Positions 1-6,397 of a stretch of DNA of 6,517 bases are shown piece after piece. The notes beneath the pieces were generated by a model. It was given only the letters and a program-made list of their open reading frames with translations, ran no database searches and had not been told where the DNA came from. Every line of letters begins with the position of its first letter. Positions within the stretch are counted from its first letter, which is position 1. Origin of the DNA: an uncultured Pseudomonadota bacterium (lineage in GTDB: Bacteria; Myxococcota; UBA796); contig CAJWHX010000201.1 in NCBI GenBank assembly GCA_913040875.1, positions 1 to 6,517 on the forward strand, read 5' to 3'. The position numbers were made by a program, and so were the translations under genes.

Positions 1-1292
1 AAGTTCTTTGCAGCGATGAAACGACGAAGTTCCAACAAGATCTCACGGTTCGCAGCAGCTGTAAATACGCCTTCTTCACGAAGCAAACGCATTGTTGCTT
101 GTTCGTGCTTGGTGTACTTACCATCTTTGAAGATAGCAGCCACGAAGTCATCTGCTTGACGTGCAGTGATTTGACCTTTCTTGTTTTTGAGCTCATTGTA
201 AGCAGACATCAAAGTAACTGATGGGGTGATTTCAACAGCGGTATCATCACTCTTTACAGTTTCACTCTTTTCAGCAGCTTCAGTGATCGCTTTGGTCTTC
301 TCTTCAACCTTCTTTGCATTCGCCTCTTCATCGCCAGCCAAAGCAGCATCAATCTTCGCTTCTGCGTCTTCAGTAACATTGAAAGTTTGCATACAATATT
401 GAATTGTACGAAGAGCATTTTGACTCATACCTTTTCCAATACCAGCCATTTCAATAATTGAGTCTGCTTCTGTAGCATCGACAACACCGTCTTCAATGAT
501 GTAGTGAGTATCAGTCTCAACAAGTTGAATAGCTGTAGAGAAAACATCGATGATCTGACCGTCAAGAGTCATACCATTTGTGTAGTTTGAAATCTCGTCT
601 TGGATGTAGTTTTTGATATCATCACTCATATCAGCATTGCGATACAAGTTTGCCATGGTTTCTTTTTCTTGTTCTGAGTATTGGAAGTCTGCGAACAAAA
701 TATCTAAGATTCGGTCTGCAGTTGCTCTATCCACGGATTTACCTTGGAAAGAACCATCGAAAAGGTCTGCAATAGCTTTAACTGCCTTCTTTGCAACCCA
801 TGCTTTATGTACACCAGCGACACGATTTGAAGCAATCTTTGATTTCAAAGACTTCTTGGCTTCGTCAGTAATACGCTCACCATCATAAATGAACTGTACT
901 GTGAAACGGTAGGATTCAGTATAGCCATTCTTTACGATCAACGCGAATACTGCGTCAGTTTGTGCTGTTCCAATTTCACCATCGTCGCGGCCGACTATGT
1001 CCATTATTGTATCGTCCAACTTAGCCAACTTTTCAGCTTGTGCTCGCTCTGATTCTGCTTCACGGTGGAATTGCAATGGAAGGTTACTGAGCAAGCGACC
1101 CAAGAACTTTTCTGTTCCTCGTGAGAACCAAAGGTCTTCATTATCGCGACGTGCTTGTAAGTAATCTTTCTCATCAGGAGAATATGCACCATCAGCGGCG
1201 ATTGCATCTACTAATTCTTCAGCAACGGCACGAGTTATACGTTGGTTATTTTTTCTTAAGATTTTTTTCAAAACGTCTCTATCTTTAGCCAT
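1..1292 (-). CDS. Acidic TerB/EF-hand-like helical repeat protein, C-terminus cut by window edge
   Basis: An uninterrupted minus-strand frame runs from an ATG at 1290-1292 to the window edge, giving 430 codons with no stop. AGGA at 1300-1303, 7 bases before the ATG, supports the start. I do not recognise a named family. The protein is soluble, acidic, mostly helical and Lys/Glu/Asp/Ala-rich, with no signal peptide or membrane segment. A unit of about 35 residues recurs near residues 19-54, 187-222 and 375-410. Its pattern is an Ala-Asp/Glu helix, then a short acidic loop (AADGAYSPDEK, ADFQYSEQEK, KDGKYTKHEQ), then a second helix. This resembles TerB-like or EF-hand-like helical pairs. Units are spaced about 170-190 residues apart, so the whole protein may be built from long repeats. 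A Lys/Glu/Ala-rich linker lies near 322-350. Codons are strongly biased (GGT, CGT, GAA, GCT), suggesting high expression. It has its own promoter and is probably not part of the upstream operon. Function unknown; metal binding or a structural role is only inference. Confidence 0.85.
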   Translation of the reverse strand, partial: MAKDRDVLKKILRKNNQRITRAVAEELVDAIAADGAYSPDEKDYLQARRDNEDLWFSRGTEKFLGRLLSNLPLQFHREAESERAQAEKLAKLDDTIMDIVGRDDGEIGTAQTDAVFALIVKNGYTESYRFTVQFIYDGERITDEAKKSLKSKIASNRVAGVHKAWVAKKAVKAIADLFDGSFQGKSVDRATADRILDILFADFQYSEQEKETMANLYRNADMSDDIKNYIQDEISNYTNGMTLDGQIIDVFSTAIQLVETDTHYIIEDGVVDATEADSIIEMAGIGKGMSQNALRTIQYCMQTFNVTEDAEAKIDAALAGDEEANAKKVEEKTKAITEAAEKSETVKSDDTAVEITPSVTLMSAYNELKNKKGQITARQADDFVAAIFKDGKYTKHEQATMRLLREEGVFTAAANREILLELRRFIAAKN

Positions 1293-1326
1293 GATATTTT
1301 CCTGTTTTTAAGGGGGGGATAAAGTG

Positions 1327-1341
1327 ACCAGTCTATCTGGT
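1327..1341 (-). other. Hairpin at predicted 5' end of the left-hand gene's mRNA
   Basis: ACCAG (1327-1331) and CTGGT (1337-1341) are perfect 5-base inverted arms around a 5-base loop. The predicted transcription start, about 7 bases past the -10 box, falls at about 1341, so the mRNA would begin with this stem. Such 5'-terminal stems can protect an mRNA from decay. As DNA it could equally be an operator covering +1. The arms are seen directly; the role is inference. Confidence 0.4.
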
Positions 1342-1347
1342 TAAGAG

Positions 1348-1375
1348 AGTTTAATCTTCGAGAGAATAATGTCAA
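1348..1375 (-). promoter_or_regulatory. Sigma70-like promoter of the left-hand repeat-protein gene
   Basis: On the minus strand a consensus -35 box TTGACA (1370-1375) is followed, after a 16-base spacer, by TAAACT (1348-1353), a 4 of 6 match to TATAAT. The predicted start of transcription is near 1341, giving a leader of about 49 bases before the ATG at 1292. The leader contains the hairpin at 1327-1341, a run of seven C on the minus strand (1312-1318) and the ribosome binding site at 1300-1303. This arrangement indicates that the gene is transcribed separately from the JmjC gene upstream of it. Confidence 0.55.
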
Positions 1376-1426
1376 TAACTATCCTAATATTTTTCGTCTA
1401 GAAGGGTCAAAAAGTATACTTATCGA

Positions 1427-1440
1427 GTCAATTTATTGAC
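1427..1440. promoter_or_regulatory. Palindromic operator-like site, GTCAAT-TT-ATTGAC
   Basis: Perfect 6-base inverted arms GTCAAT (1427-1432) and ATTGAC (1435-1440) flank a 2-base centre. The site lies about 50 bases upstream of the -35 box of the left-hand gene. A third copy of the half-site, GTCAAT at 1371-1376, overlaps that -35 box. This spacing would suit a regulator that binds upstream and contacts the promoter. The half-site resembles the -35 consensus, so it may be coincidence in AT-rich DNA. Confidence 0.25.
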
Positions 1441-1486
1441 GTGTAAATATTTTAAAGGAGATCAAATCTTGAGTATCTACATATTT

Positions 1487-1506
1487 GGGTTCGATAAACC
1501 CCTTTT
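1487..1506. terminator. Weak bidirectional hairpin in the gap after the JmjC gene
   Basis: GGGTT (1487-1491) and AACCC (1497-1501) form a 5-base stem with a 5-base loop. On the plus strand the stem is followed by C and four T (1502-1506), a short terminator-like tail. On the minus strand, the direction of the JmjC gene, it is followed by AAATAT without a proper T run. It is the only stem-like candidate for ending the JmjC transcript in the 259-base gap, but it is weak in that direction. Confidence 0.2.
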
Positions 1507-1551
1507 AATTCAAAGAGCCTACCCATAACTGATTGAGAACATCAAATATAA

Positions 1552-3135
1552 CTATGCCAAATACGGGTTGAGAAACTCTCGAGCAATCCCTATTGATTCT
1601 CTGGTGTTCAACACCGCGTGCGACCAATATTTTGGTACATACAAAACATCACCTGATCTCTGAGTGCACTCAAGAACCTGCATGGAAGGATACTGTTTAT
1701 CCACCCACTGCCGTATTGGCATCGCACTATAGGCACCTTGAAATGGGGGCATTAAGAACCATCGTTTTTCACCGTACACCAAACAGTTCCACGCATCCGT
1801 GTGCAGATGCATTGGGGCCCCTGTACCGGCAGCACCTTGATAAAACTGTGTGTGCAACTCCACAAGGTTTGAAAAATAGCCTAACTTAGGAATATCATTT
1901 AATAGCAGCTGATGTTGTTTGGGGTGTAATTGTACAAACACATACTCCTTTCCAGTCGAGCGATATTCTGCGAATGTTTTTATTCCACCTTCTCTACCCA
2001 AAGACCTCGCATATGGAATGTCACCAACTTCTACTGGAAGCATGGAAAATCGACGCTCAAACTGCTCACGTTTCCACTTCTTTTGAAGCACCTCAACATT
2101 CGGCACACCGCGAATCAGAACGGGTTTGGCACACGAAGCATAGCATTTCTGAAATTGTTGCCACGATAACTCATGATAATCCACCACATCAACTTCCTGC
2201 TTTTCTGTTCGGTAATCGGTGAGATAAGTGGGGTCCCATTCGCCGTTATCATCTGGGTAAGGAATCGTCTTTGAAGAGTGTACACGCTGTTTTTTCCACA
2301 CCTCTATATCTTTGTACGTTCGGCCAAAACCATCCTTTATATGCTCAAACTGCGATGGAACCTCGACTGATTCCAGAGCGATCTGAAGATTGAATACAGC
2401 CATAATATGAAGCGGTGTACGGGACCAGTTGTCTTTCATAGCCAACGTTTTGGGATTGCGTTGACAAATCGTTTGAAAGAGTGGAACGTGACCATTTAAG
2501 ACCGATTCGTGAATCAAGAAACGAACCAACTTTGGCAACTTAGGATGTATTGCTATTTGATATGGTGTGTGCACATCCACATCTCGTAAATCAGGATAAG
2601 ACAGTCGATTAACAGACTGAATTAAGTTTGGGATGGACACCTGATCTAGATGCTCCCCCGATATGGAGTGTAATATCGAACGGTAGTCAAAATGGGCCCT
2701 CCGGTCCTGAATCACTCTCTCTACCGAATTTTTATTTACCTGTACATTCAACGCGGCTTTAACGAGTGCTCCAAAGAATCCTGCTAGTTGTATTGAGATC
2801 CAAACGCTGGGTTGAACTGGCAGATTGAGCACCGAATACAACTCCACAAATCGGAAACGTAAAAGATAAAGCCAAACTGGTTTACGACTGATCAATCCAT
2901 CTGTGGTATGCCCTCGCTCTAACATGGTCCGCATCAATAGAACAAAGCGCTCCTGCCATCTGACTGAAATAGCGACTTTACGTTGCAAATAAAACAACAT
3001 TAAAGCAGTGGGTAAACGTTCATTTTGGTCCGTCGTTGGGATTAAAGTCAGGGCTTTATCAGTCCAGACAAAGTCTGGGTCACTTTGTAGACAGTCTACC
3101 CAGTTTACTATTGGCTCGTTGGATGGGATGGTCAC
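1552..3135 (-). CDS. Ankyrin-like repeat / JmjC (cupin_8) Fe(II)- and 2-oxoglutarate-dependent oxygenase-like protein
   Basis: This is a 527-residue soluble protein. The start is GTG (3133-3135), backed by a strong ribosome binding site. Residues about 315-527 form a JmjC/cupin_8 domain. An entry segment PVLIRGVPN (338-346) is followed by GTGAPMHLHTDAWN (437-450), YGEKRWFLMPP (454-464), and GDVLYVPKYWSHAVLN (495-510). Predicted ligands are His445 and Asp447, or His443 with a neighbour, plus the distal His506. Lys457 in GxKRW is the probable 2-oxoglutarate contact. The pattern resembles JMJD6, JMJD8 and FIH-type enzymes, which mostly hydroxylate proteins. Residues about 189-280 contain two or three degenerate ankyrin-like repeats, the clearest being RTPLHIMAVFN (239-249). 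Residues 1-185 are helical and unrecognised. It sits 78 bases after the McrC-like gene on the same strand and no terminator is recognisable between them, so co-transcription is likely. The substrate is unknown. The domain is well supported; a role in defence is inference. Confidence 0.88.
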   Translation of the reverse strand: MTIPSNEPIVNWVDCLQSDPDFVWTDKALTLIPTTDQNERLPTALMLFYLQRKVAISVRWQERFVLLMRTMLERGHTTDGLISRKPVWLYLLRFRFVELYSVLNLPVQPSVWISIQLAGFFGALVKAALNVQVNKNSVERVIQDRRAHFDYRSILHSISGEHLDQVSIPNLIQSVNRLSYPDLRDVDVHTPYQIAIHPKLPKLVRFLIHESVLNGHVPLFQTICQRNPKTLAMKDNWSRTPLHIMAVFNLQIALESVEVPSQFEHIKDGFGRTYKDIEVWKKQRVHSSKTIPYPDDNGEWDPTYLTDYRTEKQEVDVVDYHELSWQQFQKCYASCAKPVLIRGVPNVEVLQKKWKREQFERRFSMLPVEVGDIPYARSLGREGGIKTFAEYRSTGKEYVFVQLHPKQHQLLLNDIPKLGYFSNLVELHTQFYQGAAGTGAPMHLHTDAWNCLVYGEKRWFLMPPFQGAYSAMPIRQWVDKQYPSMQVLECTQRSGDVLYVPKYWSHAVLNTRESIGIAREFLNPYLA

Positions 3136-3140
3136 AGAGT

Positions 3141-3146
3141 CTCCTT
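3141..3146 (-). promoter_or_regulatory. Strong ribosome binding site fixing the GTG start of the JmjC gene
   Basis: The minus strand reads AAGGAG at 3141-3146, then five bases, then GTG at 3133-3135. This near-perfect Shine-Dalgarno sequence at standard spacing decides the non-ATG start. I see no convincing promoter or intrinsic terminator in the 78-base gap (3136-3213) that contains it. Confidence 0.75.
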
Positions 3147-3213
3147 ATGCAGTATCAGCCTAGGACTGTACATAGGTTCTACAACATCCAATCAAATTCA
3201 GCAAGCAGATGCC

Positions 3214-4746
3214 TTAGTTCAATACAAAACTCCGTATAGACTGTTCAACATCATGAGTTGTACTTGGACTACAACACAGTAATCCGAAACCATTCTCTCG
3301 ATGAAATTGTTTATTGAACCAAAGTCTTGAACCCTCAGTTTTTTTGGGGACAAGCAGAAGGCAACCCTCTGGGTCCTGTTGTAGTGTTGGTATCTTCAGC
3401 GAAGCAACATAGGAGAATGCAGATGAAAATGCGTCCAATACATTCATCCTTGTACTTCTATACTTGGCATCCAGTATCAACCATCGACCTCTGTATTGCA
3501 ATACAAAATCTGGACGTTGTTCTCCCACAAGAGAGTAGGGTCGTAAACTATTGATTTGATGCTCCCAATAGGGTACAAATCGAGGATTGTAATGCAACTG
3601 CAATTCTTCCGAACCCATCCTCCAACAGATTTTACTCCCCCACCTCAAAGGGTCTTCAGGCTGAACGATTGGCTTGGATTCACACACGATTGTACAGCAA
3701 TCAATGATCTGCTGAAAACACCACAACTCATATATTCCAAAGGAATTTCGACCGGAAACTGGAAACTGACCAGAGTGAAGAGAAAATGTCGGTGATAGAA
3801 TTTGTTGAACAAGTTGCCCTATCTGCACGAGTTCGGGATCAATACTTTCCACCGTTTCCACCTCACGTAACTCTACGCTTCTACGTTGGAACAGTGGTGG
3901 ACGACGCAAGGCTTCTTCCAGTCGAGTATACAGATAAGATAGTTCGTCCGCCCTGTTGTCACGCCAAGTATTGGTCGATGTTGTTTTCAATTCACCGATG
4001 ACACGCCTCAAAGCACACTGCACCTGAAAAACCCAGTATTGTACCTGATACAACTCTCGATGAGCGTCCTGTGCTCGTTGTCTGGCTACGGTTACGTACA
4101 GTGGTCGACCACTCTCCTCCTTAATCCATCGCTGAACCCTGGTATCAGACTGATGATGACACACCCCTAAAGGGCTCATCGTTTGAATATTCACTGACCC
4201 ATCCATCTCTGGTCTGTGTAACCATGACTCTATGGCATCGATACGGTCGCAAAATTGTCTGATCAAGCAAAATATGGCTTCAACACACAGAACGTTGTAC
4301 CCATCACCAAACAAAACGGAACCGAGACGCACCCCTGTTGTCCCGACCAAAGCGCCCTTCCAATTCGCGATATCCGCCAGCATTTGTTCCCATTGAGCAC
4401 GCTCATCTATCTTGTTTGGATCTGGATCGATCCAAACGGACTCTCGATGATGCTTCTGTGTACTCCACCACTCAATCTCTGTCTGTCCAACAGCAAAGGG
4501 TGTCTCAAGAAGCCAACCTCCTTGAACTCGTTCCAACTCAGCACCCAAAAATAAGACCCTATCAGCCTGCATACGAAGTATGTAGCTGTGAAACTCAAAC
4601 AACCTAAACGGGGATATCAAATCCACCGTACCATTCAACTCACAAATATTCAGTGCCAATAGCGCACCATACCAAAATTTTGCACTTGGGATCTGAGTCG
4701 ATCTGCTTTTGACATACACAACGGCGCATCGTATCGTTGACACCAT
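3214..4746 (-). CDS. McrC-like nuclease subunit, DUF2357 + PD-(D/E)xK (COG1700 type)
   Basis: The longest frame is 510 residues. The C-terminal part carries the PD-(D/E)xK_7 nuclease signature: YELWCF (339-344) opens the domain, Pro412-Asp413 lies in RPDFVLQY, and Asp426-Ala-Lys428 lies in LILDAKYR. The Asp-(x)-Asp-x-Lys residues expected for Mg2+-dependent DNA cleavage are therefore intact. Residues about 80-260 match DUF2357 in style: strands up to ETPFAVGQ (81-88), then DPDPNKIDERAQW followed by QMLADIANW (107-129). In this family the protein is the nuclease partner of an McrB-like motor, and that gene lies immediately upstream. The start is uncertain. The first ATG (4744-4746) overlaps the McrB-like gene by 97 bases and has GGAAG too close to it. 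Alternatives are TTG 4657-4659, GTG 4624-4626 or ATG 4570-4572, none with a good ribosome binding site. Homology-like sequence begins near residue 60, so a start between 4572 and 4659, coupled to translation of the upstream gene, is more likely. Confidence 0.87.
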   Translation of the reverse strand: MVSTIRCAVVYVKSRSTQIPSAKFWYGALLALNICELNGTVDLISPFRLFEFHSYILRMQADRVLFLGAELERVQGGWLLETPFAVGQTEIEWWSTQKHHRESVWIDPDPNKIDERAQWEQMLADIANWKGALVGTTGVRLGSVLFGDGYNVLCVEAIFCLIRQFCDRIDAIESWLHRPEMDGSVNIQTMSPLGVCHHQSDTRVQRWIKEESGRPLYVTVARQRAQDAHRELYQVQYWVFQVQCALRRVIGELKTTSTNTWRDNRADELSYLYTRLEEALRRPPLFQRRSVELREVETVESIDPELVQIGQLVQQILSPTFSLHSGQFPVSGRNSFGIYELWCFQQIIDCCTIVCESKPIVQPEDPLRWGSKICWRMGSEELQLHYNPRFVPYWEHQINSLRPYSLVGEQRPDFVLQYRGRWLILDAKYRSTRMNVLDAFSSAFSYVASLKIPTLQQDPEGCLLLVPKKTEGSRLWFNKQFHRENGFGLLCCSPSTTHDVEQSIRSFVLN

Positions 4747-6287
4747 TCTTCCAGACGATCAAACACATCTGTGGTCAGTAGGGACCGGTCCCCTTTAATT
4801 TTTGGAAAAACTTTAGACAATACGACTTCATCAAGCAACTGATGTACATCAACCTTCATCACAAGCCCAGTCTGAATGTATGAAACCATCGCCTGCAAAG
4901 TACGATATCCAAAGTGACAGTACAATGGTCGTAAAAGTTGATACAACTCAGATAAAGCCTCAGATAAGATTGACGGCAGATCTTGTCGTTGTGCAAACCA
5001 ACCGTCAACGTCTATATCCCACAGCTCGATACTGTGTGCGCGATCGAGAATCTTGTCTGCTGGAAGATGTGCGCCAGCTTCAAAATTCATGGTACCCGCA
5101 ATCCAGATATTCCTTGGCCATTCTGACAATTGACTCGGTACACCAGATATGGACTCTGACTGCTGGTGAAACACCAACGGGGATCCGACTTCAAATGTAG
5201 AAATCAGAGGTGCAAGATAGTGCTCCATCTTCGATAAATTGGTTTCATCAAGGAGTACAAAATACGGCAAATGAGGATTCTGATGCGCTTCTAGAAGAAG
5301 TGCCGTCAACAAACCGCGGATAAACACCGGTGGATTTGCAAACGTATTGACATACCCAAACAAGGGTGCTGGGTCTCGGAAATTGGTTTGTATGGGAATC
5401 ATTAAACGATGTTTCTGAACAGACAGCCCATGCAAAGTAAGGATGGCTTCAGCATAATCCCAGACCAAATTGGACTTTCCAACCCCTGTCAACCCCGACA
5501 GAAGTAAGAACCGATTCTCTGATGTTTCCCATGCCAGATGAATACGTCGGAGTATACCTTCATCTATAGACCAACTCGGATGCTGTGAACGAATCCGACT
5601 CACGATATCTGATAGCTGCAGAGTAGAGAGTTCGGTAAAGATAGACTCTTTATAGAATATGATGGTATCATTGGGTTCAGCATTCAGTAGGTGTTCACAA
5701 TTCCACTCTCGACACCATTGAGCAAACCGCGTTTCCAAAATGGGATCTTGAGAGCGTACGAGCCCCAATGACGTCAGCAACCCTTGCAGAGCCGCAAAAT
5801 CCCCCTCTTCAACAGAGTTTTTCAATATCCAATCTCGACTGACCAAGCATTGCAATGGAAAGAAATCATGCTTTTGTGAATCGTAAAAGAATGTGCGATA
5901 TCGTTGTACAATGTCCATAGAAATGGAATCAGACATGCGGGCCTGCAAAAACCTCTCTTGATTCTCTACAAACTCAGTATGCCCTTCAATCCATTGTACA
6001 GTCGGTGAAAAGAGAAGATCTTTCACTCCCATTGGTGGATTGGCTTTTCCCCACTCTGTTAAGTTCCAAGTTGCTTGACCCAAATTCTGAAAGTATACGG
6101 ATTTTGCTCCCGAGTTCTCAGAATACCGCCGAAGCTCCGATCGCAAGGTTTGTACAGGTGTTTTCCCCGAAGATTGCCAGCCCAGACTTTCCATCTGTTC
6201 AAGTAACCTCGAAATGTGTAGGCTATCGGCTTGATAGAGTACACAGTACGCGGCCTTCCACAATGGTAAAGAGTCAAAAGTGGTCAT
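4650..6287 (-). CDS. McrB-like AAA+ NTPase with N-terminal HARE-HTH domain
   Basis: This 545-residue protein starts at ATG 6285-6287, with AAAGGA at 6292-6297 four bases upstream. Residues about 6-80 look like a HARE-HTH domain (PF05066, the HB1/ASXL/restriction-endonuclease winged helix): PLWKAAYCVL, then GKTPVQTLRSEL (41-52), then SVYFQNLGQATWNL (63-76). Such domains are proposed to read DNA or couple to DNA modification. Residues 80-240 are an unrecognised helical linker. The AAA+ module has Walker A GLTGVGKS (265-272), Walker B FVLLDETNLSKMEHYL (343-358) with Asp347-Glu348, sensor-1 GTMN (398-401), and LDRA (414-417) with candidate arginine finger Arg416. LLDETNLSKMEHY is diagnostic of the McrB (COG1401) family. 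The classical McrB GTP signature MNTADRS is not kept (MNFEAG here). The protein should form a ring-shaped motor that activates the McrC-like nuclease encoded next. Nucleotide preference cannot be read from the sequence. Confidence 0.92.
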   Translation of the reverse strand: MTTFDSLPLWKAAYCVLYQADSLHISRLLEQMESLGWQSSGKTPVQTLRSELRRYSENSGAKSVYFQNLGQATWNLTEWGKANPPMGVKDLLFSPTVQWIEGHTEFVENQERFLQARMSDSISMDIVQRYRTFFYDSQKHDFFPLQCLVSRDWILKNSVEEGDFAALQGLLTSLGLVRSQDPILETRFAQWCREWNCEHLLNAEPNDTIIFYKESIFTELSTLQLSDIVSRIRSQHPSWSIDEGILRRIHLAWETSENRFLLLSGLTGVGKSNLVWDYAEAILTLHGLSVQKHRLMIPIQTNFRDPAPLFGYVNTFANPPVFIRGLLTALLLEAHQNPHLPYFVLLDETNLSKMEHYLAPLISTFEVGSPLVFHQQSESISGVPSQLSEWPRNIWIAGTMNFEAGAHLPADKILDRAHSIELWDIDVDGWFAQRQDLPSILSEALSELYQLLRPLYCHFGYRTLQAMVSYIQTGLVMKVDVHQLLDEVVLSKVFPKIKGDRSLLTTDVFDRLEEWCQRYDAPLCMSKADRLRSQVQNFGMVRYWH

Positions 6288-6300
6288 AGTATCCTTTAGA

Positions 6301-6320
6301 GGTCACAGTAGAGTGTAACC
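6301..6320 (-). promoter_or_regulatory. Hairpin/dyad just upstream of the McrB-like gene
   Basis: GGTCACA (6301-6307) and TGTAACC (6314-6320) pair over seven positions around a six-base loop. In the minus-strand RNA this includes one G-U pair. It ends 3 bases before the ribosome binding site of the McrB-like gene. No T run follows on the minus strand, so it is not a standard terminator for the peroxidase gene. It could act as an operator for the defence operon, an attenuating leader stem, or a transcript-end stem for the peroxidase mRNA. I see no convincing -35/-10 pair in the rest of the gap (6321-6397). Confidence 0.4.
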
Positions 6321-6397
6321 AACATTAGGAGCTGACTCGAATCAAAGCTGTCATATTCTGCTCTTGAAATACGGAAGGAGTCTGTTCCTCGGACCAA

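Noticed and set aside
613..888. Plus-strand open frame of 91 codons
   Set aside because: It lies wholly antisense to the repeat-protein gene, whose frame has the codon bias and internal repeats; no ribosome binding site or recognisable motif.
1004..1207. Minus-strand open frame of 67 codons
   Set aside because: It is an out-of-frame shadow inside the repeat-protein gene on the same strand.
1593..2222. Several plus-strand open frames opposite the JmjC gene
   Set aside because: They are antisense to a well-supported JmjC domain, and their translations have no domain-like features.
3136..3213. A separate promoter for the JmjC gene (TTGATT followed by TGTACA)
   Set aside because: The -10 candidate matches only 3 of 6 consensus bases; co-transcription with the McrC-like gene explains the layout better.
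4255..4607. Overlapping open frames on both strands within the McrC-like gene
   Set aside because: They are shadows of the DUF2357 coding region; low-complexity translations and no start signals.
6005..6289. Open frames opposite or out of frame with the start of the McrB-like gene
   Set aside because: The McrB-like frame carries the HARE-HTH motif and a good ribosome binding site here, so these are shadows.
6371..6390. AGGA/TCCT inverted repeat as a terminator of the peroxidase gene
   Set aside because: The stem is only four base pairs with no following T run, too weak to call a terminator.
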